Assembly (NCBI GenBank): GCA_963848825.1
Contig: CAWKFA010000015.1
Span: forward strand, 1,860,001 to 1,924,000
Length of the DNA: 64,000 nt
Source: CAVVSQ01 sp963848825
GTDB lineage: Bacteria; Planctomycetota; Planctomycetia; Gemmatales; Gemmataceae
Direction: 5' to 3'
Shown here one piece after another: positions 47,423 through 56,549 of the stretch. Every line of letters starts with the position of its first letter. The first letter of the stretch is position 1. The notes beneath the pieces are model-generated. The model searched no databases. It was given only the letters and a program-made list of their open reading frames with translations, and was not told the origin of the DNA. Made by a program: the position numbers and the translations under genes.

Positions 47423-48262
47423 ATGGTCGATAATGCTCCCTTCTTGACGCATCATCATGCCGGTTTGACCATCGAGGGCTATTCGCGGGCGGCAGTGCAG
47501 AGCTACTGGCGCGTGCCTGAACTCAAGATCGGCTTCGACCTGGGTGGCCAGCCCTGGGACTTCATGGGCACGCCGACCTGGCTGGTCACCCATTCGCACC
47601 TTGATCACATTTCCTCCTTGCCGGTGTATGTCGCCCGGCGGCGCATGATGAAAATGGAGCCGCCGGTTATTTATCTTCCCGAGGAAGCCGTCGAGGACGT
47701 CCGCCGGCTGTTGCTCATCATGCAGCGGCTCGACCGGGGCCGTATGGTTTGCGAATTGCACGGCGTGCGCGGCGGCCAGGAAATCAATCTCGGGCGCGAT
47801 CATGTCATCACCGTGTTTCCCACGACCCATACGATCCCTTCGGTGGGCTACGTAGTCTGGGAAAGACGCAATAAATTAAAGGACGAATACCAGGGCCTGC
47901 CGGGCGATAGGATTCGTGATTTGCGGCTCGCGGGCACTGCCGTCACGCGCGAGGTACGCACTCCTATTTTGGCGTACACCGGCGATACCAGCCCGGCCGG
48001 CATCGATAACTATCCCCCGGTTTTCGAAGCCAAGGTTCTCATCACCGAAATGAGCTTTATCCGGGCTAACCATCGCCGCGAAAAGATCCACAAGTTTGGC
48101 CACATGCATCTTGATGACTTTCTGGAGCGCGAAGCACGTTTCAAGAACGAGCTTATCATTGCCGCCCATTTCAGCACGCGCTACCATCCCGACGAGGTTC
48201 GCCGCTACGTGGACGCGAAACTTCCCCCCAGTTTACGCGACCGCGTCAAACTCTGGTTGTGA
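47423..48262 (+). CDS. Metallo-beta-lactamase-fold hydrolase, RNase Z-like
   Basis: Intact 279-residue protein. The zinc motif THSHLDH is at residues 56-62, followed by TTHTIPSVGYVV, the second-site YTGDTSP and a late FSTRYHP histidine. The layout, with a GFDLGG strand before the metal motif and EMSFI...HMHLDD near the end, matches RNase Z-related tRNA 3'-processing or phosphodiesterase proteins used in many planctomycetes. The substrate is not certain. Confidence 0.85.
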   Translation: MVDNAPFLTHHHAGLTIEGYSRAAVQSYWRVPELKIGFDLGGQPWDFMGTPTWLVTHSHLDHISSLPVYVARRRMMKMEPPVIYLPEEAVEDVRRLLLIMQRLDRGRMVCELHGVRGGQEINLGRDHVITVFPTTHTIPSVGYVVWERRNKLKDEYQGLPGDRIRDLRLAGTAVTREVRTPILAYTGDTSPAGIDNYPPVFEAKVLITEMSFIRANHRREKIHKFGHMHLDDFLEREARFKNELIIAAHFSTRYHPDEVRRYVDAKLPPSLRDRVKLWL

Positions 48263-48447
48263 GCCAGTGCCTGGGTAGGACAGGGTTGTTGGCCGTTAAG
48301 GAGTGAACAGGCTGGCAAACCCGTCTTTGGTCGCCTGTCAGGGCACGAATTGGTCGCATTTCTCATCAAGTTAAACTTTACGCTCTTCCCCTGCCGATGG
48401 GAATCCTGGGTCGTCGTTCGTGGTGACGGCCGTGGGGGGCATTCTTG

Positions 48448-49335
48448 ATGTATGAGACGCGCTTTGGGCTCAAACGCCGACCTTTCCCGGCGACTCCCGA
48501 TAATGCCCTTTATTATCCGGCCACGGGTCATGAAGCGGCACTGGCTATGCTCATCACGGCGATCCACGACGAGGATGGGATTGCGCTTTTGAGCGGCGCT
48601 CCGGGCACCGGAAAAACGCTGCTGGGCTATTGTTTGAGCGAACGCCTGGGCGAGAGTGCGGTTTGCGCCTTTTTGCCCAATAGCCACTTCGCCGATCGCT
48701 GCGCCCTCTTCCAGGCCCTGCTCTACGATCTCAGTCTGCCCTATGAAGACGGCGGCGAGCAGATTTTGCGTTTGCGCCTGACCGATTATCTTCTCAAGAA
48801 TTGTATGGCCGACAAACGGTCGATATTAATCGTGGACGAGGCGCAGCACTTGAGCCTGGATTTGTTGGAAGAACTGCGACTGCTGGGCAATCTGGAGGCC
48901 GGAGGCAAAAAAGCGGTCCAGGTGATCCTGCTGGCGCAGCCGGCGCTGTTTCAAAAGCTTGCCTGCGTGGAGATGGCTCCGCTCCGCCAGCGCTTGCGTG
49001 TTCGCGCCGAAGTCGGACCTTTTGGCCTGGACGAAGCGAACGATTATTTGTTGCACCACTTGCGCCAGGCCGGTGGCTGTCCGGAAAAGATCATTGACGA
49101 CGCGGGCCTTGAGGTGTTGGCGCGTGGCACCGGCGGCGTGCCCAGGCTCCTCAATCAGGCCGGCCATCAAGCCCTTTTGTTGGCCGACGCGGGTGATTTG
49201 CGCCTGGTAGATGCGGAAGCCGCCCTTGAGGCGCTCGCCATCCTGGGCCTGGAGCCCGCCGAGAACGAAGAAGAATTGACGCTCGATGCCAACGAGGAGT
49301 CCGACAACGGCCTGCGCCTGGCGGAACCAGCATAG
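48448..49335 (+). CDS. ExeA/GspA-like AAA ATPase
   Basis: A 295-residue AAA protein with the ExeA opening MYETRFGLKRRPFPATPDN and the FGL-PF-P signature. Walker A GAPGTGKT is near residue 50; Walker B is ILIVDEAQHLS, then LLGNLEAGGKKAVQVILLAQP and the sensor region GVPRLLNQAGHQALLLA. ExeA-type ATPases help secretin or transposition complexes remodel cell wall or DNA. It is followed about 80 bases later by a CpsD-like gene, a pairing common in exopolysaccharide loci. Two ATGs in a row (48445 GTG/TTG-like, 48448 ATG) allow a small start ambiguity. Confidence 0.88.
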   Translation: MYETRFGLKRRPFPATPDNALYYPATGHEAALAMLITAIHDEDGIALLSGAPGTGKTLLGYCLSERLGESAVCAFLPNSHFADRCALFQALLYDLSLPYEDGGEQILRLRLTDYLLKNCMADKRSILIVDEAQHLSLDLLEELRLLGNLEAGGKKAVQVILLAQPALFQKLACVEMAPLRQRLRVRAEVGPFGLDEANDYLLHHLRQAGGCPEKIIDDAGLEVLARGTGGVPRLLNQAGHQALLLADAGDLRLVDAEAALEALAILGLEPAENEEELTLDANEESDNGLRLAEPA

Positions 49336-49418
49336 AGTTTGACCCGCGCACGCCAGAGCCAGTTGCCAGCCGACTGACGGAACAGACCGAAATCTATCGC
49401 ACCAACCAGGGTAGACGC

Positions 49419-50354
49419 ATGGGCAGGATGCTCGAGACGTTAAAACACGTGCCGAAATCGCAACCGGAGCAATGCGTCGTCGACTGGACGCTGCGCGAGC
49501 CGGATGAGGTGCACTTCATCGAGGTCGGTTCCGGCAAAAAGATGGAAGGCTCGACCGAAGTGATGGCCATCAAACATCCGCCGCAAACGGCGCCGGCCGT
49601 GCAACCGCCGCACCCGCCCACCGAAAAGATACTCGCGAGCACCCACAAAGCCGTCATGATGACGGAACCGAAGGCGATGAACGTCGCCTTCGAACCCTGG
49701 CCCGCGTTGCTTGCCCCCTCGCGCGGCATAGCCGCCGAGGTCATTGCTTTTCATCAGCCCAACCACGCCGTCAGCAGGCAATATGCCAGCCTATTCGGCA
49801 AGATCACCGAGTGTCAGGGGGCCAGCGGCACCTCCACCATTCTCTTTTCCGGCTCCAGGCCGAATGTGGGCACTACGACCGCCTTGCTCAACCTGGCCAT
49901 CGTGGCGGCCACGCAAGAAAAACGCCGCCTGGTATTGCTTGACGCGCATCTGTTGCGTCCCACCCTGGCGCAACGATTAGGATTGACGGCACACGTAGGC
50001 CTTCAAGAAGTGCTCGCGGGCAACGAGGCCCTCGAAGCGGCGGTCGTAAAGACGCAGGTGCCGGGAATGTTTTTGCTGGCTGCTCGTGGCGAAGGAAATT
50101 CGAGCCATCATAGCTTGAGCACCGAGGCGCTGACCTGGGTCCTGAGCTGGCTCAAGGAACGGTTCGACCTGGTTTTGATTGACGGGCCCGGCCTGGAAGA
50201 AGAAGCCGAGATTACGACCCTGGGTTCCCTGTGCGATGGCATGTACCTCGTGGTGCCCGCGGGAGAAACAGCCCCCATTCATCGCACCATGGCCCAGACC
50301 ATCGGTCGCCGCGGGGGCCGGCTCAAAGGACTAATTCACACGCAGTACGAATAA
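49419..50354 (+). CDS. CpsD/CapB-like P-loop protein lacking the P-loop lysine
   Basis: A 311-residue cytoplasmic protein. The N-terminal ~130 residues are low-complexity and proline-rich. The C-terminal domain resembles bacterial tyrosine-kinase/ParA-type proteins: ILFSGSRPNVGTTTALLNLA where the kinase family has SxxPGEGKST, LVLLDAHLLRPTLAQRLGL as Walker A', and DLVLIDGPGLEEEAEI as Walker B. The lysine of the P-loop is replaced by threonine, and no tyrosine cluster is seen at the C-terminus. It may be a regulatory relative in polysaccharide export. An AGGG precedes the ATG. Confidence 0.8.
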   Translation: MGRMLETLKHVPKSQPEQCVVDWTLREPDEVHFIEVGSGKKMEGSTEVMAIKHPPQTAPAVQPPHPPTEKILASTHKAVMMTEPKAMNVAFEPWPALLAPSRGIAAEVIAFHQPNHAVSRQYASLFGKITECQGASGTSTILFSGSRPNVGTTTALLNLAIVAATQEKRRLVLLDAHLLRPTLAQRLGLTAHVGLQEVLAGNEALEAAVVKTQVPGMFLLAARGEGNSSHHSLSTEALTWVLSWLKERFDLVLIDGPGLEEEAEITTLGSLCDGMYLVVPAGETAPIHRTMAQTIGRRGGRLKGLIHTQYE

Positions 50355-50420
50355 AGTGGCATTGGTTGAGCGTAAGCTCAGACCCAGCGAAATAGCTGCG
50401 ACGATGATTTCGCGCGTTTC

Positions 50421-50456
50421 GGTGGGTCAGCGCGAGTACGCTCGACGCCACCCTAC
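50421..50456. repeat. Copy of the 37-bp dispersed repeat
   Basis: GGTGGGTCAGCGCGAGTACG and the following CTCGACGCCACCCTAC are identical to 16108-16143. A degenerate opposite arm (GAGCGTAAGCTCAGACCCAG) lies at about 50367-50388, so this copy was once a full inverted repeat like the one near rpmI. Confidence 0.85.
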
Positions 50457-50463
50457 GGCCCAT

Positions 50464-50745
50464 CTATTTCTTGCCTTCCAACTCTTTGACGACCTCGGCG
50501 ACTAGCGCTGGCTTGCCTTGTTTGACCAGGTGATCGATGCGGGACTGCGGCACGCCTAGCTTGGCCATGGCGGTCGCGGCGTCGGCCCAGGCCTTGGCCT
50601 GTTTTTTCCCTGTCGCCAGGTACAATTCGCCTACCAGTTCCGCCAGTCGCTGATGTGCCAGATCGCCCTGGTTGTCGTAATAGCGCTTGATGATCTTTTG
50701 CTGATGTGGAGAATAGTTGCGCGGTTGTTGTTTGTTTTCACTCAT
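50464..50745 (-). CDS. Small soluble hypothetical protein
   Basis: A 93-residue charged helical protein, MSENKQQPRNYSPHQQKIIK then RYYDNQGDLAHQRLAELVGE, ending VVKELEGKK. No function is recognised. The regular helical pattern, the ATG at 50745 and the isolation between genes on other strands suggest a real monocistronic gene. Similar small proteins occur in planctomycetes, to my knowledge without a known role. Confidence 0.6.
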   Translation of the reverse strand: MSENKQQPRNYSPHQQKIIKRYYDNQGDLAHQRLAELVGELYLATGKKQAKAWADAATAMAKLGVPQSRIDHLVKQGKPALVAEVVKELEGKK

Positions 50746-50899
50746 AAGGAACCGATCCTGCCCATTGATCCCAGGTAACGAAAAACCTTTGCAAATTGTC
50801 GTCAAACGGCCTGCCCGCACAATATCATTTTACTAAGAGGTCCGGAGGGAAGGGGCTGACCCTTTATTTTTTTGGCCTCCAACGGCCCCGGAGATGCCC

Positions 50900-51340
50900 A
50901 TGCGTGCCCTGATTCAGCGCGTCACCCAGGCCAGCGTTCGTGTCGATGACCAGATCGTGGGGGCCATAGGCCATGGCTTACTAGTTCTGCTGGGGATCAC
51001 CCACGACGACGCGCCGGCCCAGGCGCAATGGCTGGCGGAGAAGGTCGCCACACTGCGCATCTTCTCGGACGAGCAGGGGAAAATGAATCGGGACGTGGGT
51101 GAGGTGGGTGGTTCGCTGCTTATTGTCAGCCAATTCACTTTGTACGGTGATGCGCGGAAGGGGCGCCGCCCAAGCTTTATCGAGGCGGCCGGGCCAGAAC
51201 ATGCCATTCCGCTTTACGAGGCATTTATCAATGCGGTCAAGGCGCTGGGCCTGGCGACGGCTACCGGCCGCTTCGGCGCCATGATGCAAATCGAGCTGAT
51301 AAATGATGGCCCGGTGACGTTGATGGTTGACAGCAAGTAA
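50900..51340 (+). CDS. dtd: D-aminoacyl-tRNA deacylase
   Basis: Removes D-amino acids from mischarged tRNA. Intact 146 aa. The family motifs are complete: MRALIQRVTQASVRV at the start, GLLVLLGITHDD, SLLIVSQFTLYGDARKGRRP (SQFTL catalytic) and the C-terminal NDGPVTLMVDS (the GPVT motif). A second ATG two codons earlier (50894) is possible. Confidence 0.96.
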   Translation: MRALIQRVTQASVRVDDQIVGAIGHGLLVLLGITHDDAPAQAQWLAEKVATLRIFSDEQGKMNRDVGEVGGSLLIVSQFTLYGDARKGRRPSFIEAAGPEHAIPLYEAFINAVKALGLATATGRFGAMMQIELINDGPVTLMVDSK

Positions 51341-51424
51341 TCCGCCGGTAGGATGGGGCCATCATAAAGTTGCATTGGCGGTTAACGCTCGCGGATATGC
51401 GTAGATCGGAAAGGTGGGAAGACT

Positions 51425-52958
51425 TTGAGCCAGCTGTTTGCCAAGAAATCGTTGAAGGTTTTGCTCGATGAGATGGCGGGCGATAACCGCCTGCGGCGCG
51501 TGCTGGGTCCGGTAACGCTCACGAGCCTGGGCATCGGCGCGGTTATCGGCGCCGGCATCTTTGTCGCCACCGGCGAAGCGGCCCACAACACTGCCGGGCC
51601 GGCGCTGATGCTATCGTATGTGGTCGCGGGCATCACCTGTATTTTCGCCGCGCTCTGTTATTCCGAATTCGCTTCGATGGCGCCCGTTGCCGGTAGTGCC
51701 TACACCTACGCCTATACGACCATGGGCGAGCTCTTTGCCTGGATCATTGGCTGGGACCTTGTCCTCGAATACGCGGTCGGCGCTGCCACGGTCGCCAATG
51801 GCTGGTCCAGTTATTTTCAGCGTGTGCTGGCGAAATTCAATGTCGCGGTGCCGGAATCCATGAACGATTCCGTCTGGAAATATAACGAAATAACCGGCGA
51901 CTTTGACCGTACCAATTCTTACATCAATCTTCCCGCGGTCCTCATTGTGGCCATCGTCACGGCCGTGCTCGTCAAGGGCATTCAAGAGAGCGCTCGCTTC
52001 AATACGCTCATGGTGTTCATCAAACTAATGGCAGTCCTGTTCGTCATCCTGGTTGGCGCCTTTTACGTCGACCCGAGTAACTGGGAGCCCTTCGCCCCCT
52101 TCGGCTGGACAGGCATAAGCTTCTTTGGTTTCCCCGTCGCGGGGGATACTTCACCCAGTGGCAATCCACGCGGCGTGCTGGCGGGAGCCTCGATCATTTT
52201 CTTCGCGTATATCGGCTTCGATTCTGTCTCCACGCATGCCGAGGAAGCCAAGAACCCACAACGGGACGTACCGATCGGCATCATCGCCTCGTTGCTGATT
52301 TGCACCATTCTTTACGTGGCCGTGGTCGCCGTGTTGACAGGCATGGTCTCCTATACGGAGATTGACGAGAACGCCGGTGTCGCCAAGGCATTTTCGCAAA
52401 AGGGCCTGCCCTGGGCGGAATTCATCATCGCGGCGGCCGGTGTCGCGGGCATCACGTCGGTGCTCCTGGTCATGATGCTTCAGCGCCCCGCGTGTTTTTT
52501 TGGCCATGGCCCGCGACGGCTTGCTCCCCAAGTCCTTCTTCGCCGATGTCCATCCGGTGTTTCGAACACCCTGGAAAAGTACCATCCTTATTGGCTGTTT
52601 CGTCGCCGTGCTGGCCGGCTTTCTTCCCATTGGTTACCTGCTCCATCTAACCAACATTGGCACCCTGTTCGCGTTTGCCATCGTTTGCGGTGCGGTCCTC
52701 ATCATGCGTAGGACGAACCCGGAGGCCCGCCGGCCTTTTCGGTGCCCTTTCGTGCCCGTCACGCCGATTTTGGGTATTGCCGCTTGCTTGCTGCTAATGC
52801 TGTCGCTGCCGGCGGCAAATTGGTGGCGCCTGATTGCCTGGTTGGGATTGGGCCTCGTGATTTATTTCTGCTACGGCCAACGTCATAGCATCCTTGGCAA
52901 GGAATTGCGCGGGGAAATTCCACTGCACACGTCCCACGAAAGGCACGAGGATAAATAA
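51425..52958 (+). CDS. APC-family amino acid permease, first of three (frameshift)
   Basis: Twelve-helix cationic-amino-acid-type transporter of about 510 aa. The start MSQLFAKKSLKVLLDEM uses TTG with GGGAAG upstream. Signature segments are LTSLGIGAVIGAGIFVATGE, FASMAPVAGSAYTYAYTTMG, and IIFFAYIGFDSVSTHAEEAK. The frame changes between 52475 and 52501 in a T run; the rest (FLAMARDGLLP, IGTLFAFAIVCGAVLIMRRT) completes the fold. The next gene begins six bases later. It is close in sequence to the third permease of the array. Confidence 0.9.
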
Positions 52959-52963
52959 CCATC

Positions 52964-54673
52964 ATGAGCCAGGACGGCCTTTCGCGTGGCGATTCCTCTG
53001 CCGGCTTCCAGCAGCGCCTGGGCCTTTTCGACGCCACCATGCTCGTCGCCGGGACCATGATCGGCTCGGGCATCTTCATCGTCTCGGCCGACATCGCCCG
53101 CGACGTTGGTTCCAGCGGCTGGCTATTGCTGGTCTGGGTACTTACCGGCGTCATGACCATCATTGGCGGGCTCAGCTATGCCGAGCTGGCGGCCATGATG
53201 CCGCGTGCCGGCGGGCAGTACGTTTATCTGCGCGAAGCTTATGGTCCCTTGTGGGGCTTTTTGTACGGCTGGACTTCCTTTCTTGTCATTCAAACAGGCA
53301 CCATCGCGGCGGTCGGCGTGGCGTTCGCCAAGTTTCTGGGCGTTCTTGTCCCTGAACTAGGAACGGATGCGATCCTGGGTGAGATCGACGGCCTCAACAT
53401 CAAGATCGCGGTGCCCATTCCCTGGATGGATGAGCCTCTTACTTTTTTCAAGCGCGATGAATTTACCATCTCCGCCGGCCAGCTGGTGGCAGTCTGCGTG
53501 GTCCTGTTTTTGACCTTTGTGAACACCCGCGGCATCCGCGAAGGCAAGTGGGTGCAGAACCTCTTCACGGTCGCCAAGACATTCGCCTTGCTGGCACTGA
53601 TCGTGGTGGGCTTGACCGTGGCCTATAGTCCGGAGGCCGTCGAGAAAAACTTTACCCACCCATGGGGAGGCATTACGGAAACGGCCCGCTTTCAGGAAAT
53701 CAGCAAATTCATGCCTGCCGTACCGGTGGCGGCCATCATGGTGCTGTGCGGAGCCATGGTTGGGTCGCTCTTTTCGGCCGATGCCTGGCACAACGTGACG
53801 TTCACGGCTGGCGAGGTGCGCGATCCGAAACGTAATCTGCCTCGTAGTTTGGTGCTGGGTACCGGTCTGGTAATCTTGCTTTATTTCTTCGCGAACTGCG
53901 CCTATCTGGTCGCGCTGCCCCTGAAATCGGACTCCACGCCTTTGCAGAACGGGCAGGTAAATAATGGGCCGAATGTTCCCAAGGGGGACGAATTATTCCA
54001 GTGGAACGAGAATGTAGCTTTTCTTCTTGAAACGCAGGCACATTCTCTTCCGGCGGGTAATCCGCAAAGAGAAATGGCACTAACGCAAGCGGCGGAGCTG
54101 CGTTCGCTGGTTGCATTTTATCGTGGTATCGACCACGCCCGCGATGACCGCGTGGGCACGGCTGTCATGGCGCGCGCCGCCCCCGAGTTCGGCGTACCGC
54201 TGATGGCCATCGCCATCATGATCTCCACCTTCGGCTGCCTCAATGGCCTTATTCTGATGGGCCCGCGCCTCTACTACGCGATGGCCCGCGATCGACTGTT
54301 TTTCCAGCCAGCCGGCCAGCTTACCAGTCGTGGCGTGCCGGCCATCGGGTTACTGCTCCAGGCGTTTTGGTCCATCCTGCTCATCTTTAGCGGCAGTTAC
54401 AACGAGCTGCTCGATTATGTGATATTCGCGGCGCTTTTTTTCTACATGCTTACGGTCGGTGGTCTCTTCGTCCTGCGCCGCAAACTGCCCAACGCCGAGC
54501 GGCCTTATCGTGCCATCGGCTATCCTGTCCTTCCCGCCATTTATATTTGCATGTGCGCCGTCATCATGCTGGCATTGCTTTTCGTGAAACCGGTCTATAG
54601 CTGGCCCAGTTTCCTGATCGTCCTCTCCGGCTTTCCCGTGTACTACTTGTCGCGGCGTCAGGCCGCTGCTTGA
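52964..54673 (+). CDS. APC-family permease, second of three (divergent)
   Basis: A 569-residue transporter of a different APC branch (LAT-like). Core motifs are TMLVAGTMIGSGIFIVSADI, YAELAAMMPRAGGQYVYLRE and MVLCGAMVGSLFSADAWHNV. A hydrophilic insert of about 90 residues (about 54,000) lies between helices seven and eight. Intact frame. It is in an operon with permeases one and three, six bases after the first and 34 before the third. Confidence 0.9.
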   Translation: MSQDGLSRGDSSAGFQQRLGLFDATMLVAGTMIGSGIFIVSADIARDVGSSGWLLLVWVLTGVMTIIGGLSYAELAAMMPRAGGQYVYLREAYGPLWGFLYGWTSFLVIQTGTIAAVGVAFAKFLGVLVPELGTDAILGEIDGLNIKIAVPIPWMDEPLTFFKRDEFTISAGQLVAVCVVLFLTFVNTRGIREGKWVQNLFTVAKTFALLALIVVGLTVAYSPEAVEKNFTHPWGGITETARFQEISKFMPAVPVAAIMVLCGAMVGSLFSADAWHNVTFTAGEVRDPKRNLPRSLVLGTGLVILLYFFANCAYLVALPLKSDSTPLQNGQVNNGPNVPKGDELFQWNENVAFLLETQAHSLPAGNPQREMALTQAAELRSLVAFYRGIDHARDDRVGTAVMARAAPEFGVPLMAIAIMISTFGCLNGLILMGPRLYYAMARDRLFFQPAGQLTSRGVPAIGLLLQAFWSILLIFSGSYNELLDYVIFAALFFYMLTVGGLFVLRRKLPNAERPYRAIGYPVLPAIYICMCAVIMLALLFVKPVYSWPSFLIVLSGFPVYYLSRRQAAA

Positions 54674-54707
54674 GCGCCAACTATTTTGGGAACAAGGAGC
54701 GTCCTTC

Positions 54708-56549
54708 ATGTTCAAGGGGCTATTTGCCACCAAATCGCTGGAGATGCTGGCCGCCGAGGCCCAGGGGGAGAACCGCCTGCGGCGCATTCTTGGCCCAGTA
54801 GGGCTAACGTCGCTCGGCGTGGGGGCGATCATCGGCGCGGGTATATTCGTGATGACGCCTCGGGTAGCCGCTAACGATGCCGGCCCGGGCGTACTTATTT
54901 CTTTTGGCATAGCCGGCTTTGCTTGTGCCCTGGCAGCGTTTTGCTACGCCGAGTTCGCCTCGATGGCTCCCGTCGCCGGCAGTGCCTACACCTACGCTTA
55001 TGCCACCATGGGGGAGATCTTTGCCTGGATCATTGGTTGGGATCTTATCCTGGAGTATGCCATGAGCGCGGCCACCGTCGCCGCTTCCTGGTCGAAATAC
55101 TTGAACGAGTTTTTGGACGTTCTTTTCGGTTTCAAGATACCGGAGTATCTTTGTAACGATCCTTTTTCGCATCCGGGGGCCTGGTTTAATCTGCCGGCCG
55201 TCCTCATTCTCGCCTTGTGCACGTTCGTCCTGGTGATCGGCATCCGCGAAAGTGCGGCATCCAATACCGCACTGGTGCTGTTGAAGTTGGCCGTGGTTAT
55301 CTTTGTCATCGCGGTGGGCTGGTCCTATGTGGACCCTGCCCGCTGGACGACCATTCCCGTGGAGGCTCGCAAGCTGCCCGAACAAATCATCCTGCCCGAT
55401 GTCGCGGCAGCCTATGTCAAGAGCGAAGCGGAATTACTTCGATCGGCAAAGATGCCTGGACGACGCGCAAGCTCGGAAACTGTTCGACCGAAAACAGGCC
55501 ACGTGGCGACGTATCGTCATCCGAACAGGCACGTTCCGCAAAACGCTGCTTCGGGCAATCCCGGTCTCCTGGCCGACATGATGAAGCGGCACTCCCACGA
55601 CCTTCCCACTTCGCCGGCCGACCTGAAGATCGTAGATGCCATATTGGTACAGGCGAAATCGAAAGCACCCGAAGAGGTAGCCAAAAGCTGGGGGCTGATT
55701 GGGCATTTCGGTATCAACGAATCATTGACGCGCATCGACGACGCCACGCGCAGCTCGTTCATGCCTTATGGACTTTCGGGCGTGATGCTCGGAGCTGCCA
55801 TCGTCTTTTTCGCTTTCATCGGCTTCGATTCAATATCCACCCATTCCGAGGAAGCCATCAAGCCTCAGCGCGACGTGCCCTTTGGAATCATCGCCTCGCT
55901 GGTGCTTTGTTCGCTTCTCTACATCGCGGTTGCCGCCGTGATTACCGGCATGGTGCCCTATCCGGAAATTGATACCAATGCCGGCGTGGCGTCGGCGTTT
56001 CGAAACCAGGCCGAACAAGGCGGCGGCCAGCTACTCAAGGGCGCTGCCGGGCTCATCGCGGCGGGCGCGCTGGCGGGCATGACGAGCGTGCTACTGATTA
56101 CGTTTCTCAGTCAGGCCCGCATCTTTCTGGCCATGGCGCGCGACGGCCTGCTGCCGCACAATGTTTTCGGGGCTGTCCACGAGCGTTTCCGCACGCCACA
56201 TATCTCGACTCTTTTCACCGGCAGCCTCATGTGCGTGGTGGCGGCCTTCACGCCGATTCTGGTTTTGGAAGACATGGTCAACATCGGTACCTTGTTCGCC
56301 TTTGTCATCGTCTGCGGCGCGGTGTTAATTCTGCGCTTCAAGCGTCCGGATGCCCCGCGCCCTTTCCGTTGTCCTTTTGTCTATTTCGTGGCGCCGACGG
56401 GGGTCGCGGTGAATCTTGTCCTGATGTTTTTTCTGTCGCTTGACACCTGGTTTCGCTTGTTAGGATGGTTGGTTATCGGACTGATCCTCTATTTCACCTT
56501 TGGTTATCGCCACAGCGTATTGCGTCAAAAATCCAGTTATAATACATAG
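54708..56549 (+). CDS. APC-family amino acid permease, third of three
   Basis: A 613-residue paralogue of the first permease: FKGLFATKSLEMLAAEA, LTSLGVGAIIGAGIFVMTPR, AYTYAYATMGEIFAWIIGWD and FFAFIGFDSISTHSEEA match it closely. It carries an extra hydrophilic stretch of about 120 residues after WSYVDPARWTTIP (55370-55750), part of which could be misread because two compensating shifts between 55440 and 55560 are possible. The stop lies directly before priA. Confidence 0.88.
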   Translation: MFKGLFATKSLEMLAAEAQGENRLRRILGPVGLTSLGVGAIIGAGIFVMTPRVAANDAGPGVLISFGIAGFACALAAFCYAEFASMAPVAGSAYTYAYATMGEIFAWIIGWDLILEYAMSAATVAASWSKYLNEFLDVLFGFKIPEYLCNDPFSHPGAWFNLPAVLILALCTFVLVIGIRESAASNTALVLLKLAVVIFVIAVGWSYVDPARWTTIPVEARKLPEQIILPDVAAAYVKSEAELLRSAKMPGRRASSETVRPKTGHVATYRHPNRHVPQNAASGNPGLLADMMKRHSHDLPTSPADLKIVDAILVQAKSKAPEEVAKSWGLIGHFGINESLTRIDDATRSSFMPYGLSGVMLGAAIVFFAFIGFDSISTHSEEAIKPQRDVPFGIIASLVLCSLLYIAVAAVITGMVPYPEIDTNAGVASAFRNQAEQGGGQLLKGAAGLIAAGALAGMTSVLLITFLSQARIFLAMARDGLLPHNVFGAVHERFRTPHISTLFTGSLMCVVAAFTPILVLEDMVNIGTLFAFVIVCGAVLILRFKRPDAPRPFRCPFVYFVAPTGVAVNLVLMFFLSLDTWFRLLGWLVIGLILYFTFGYRHSVLRQKSSYNT

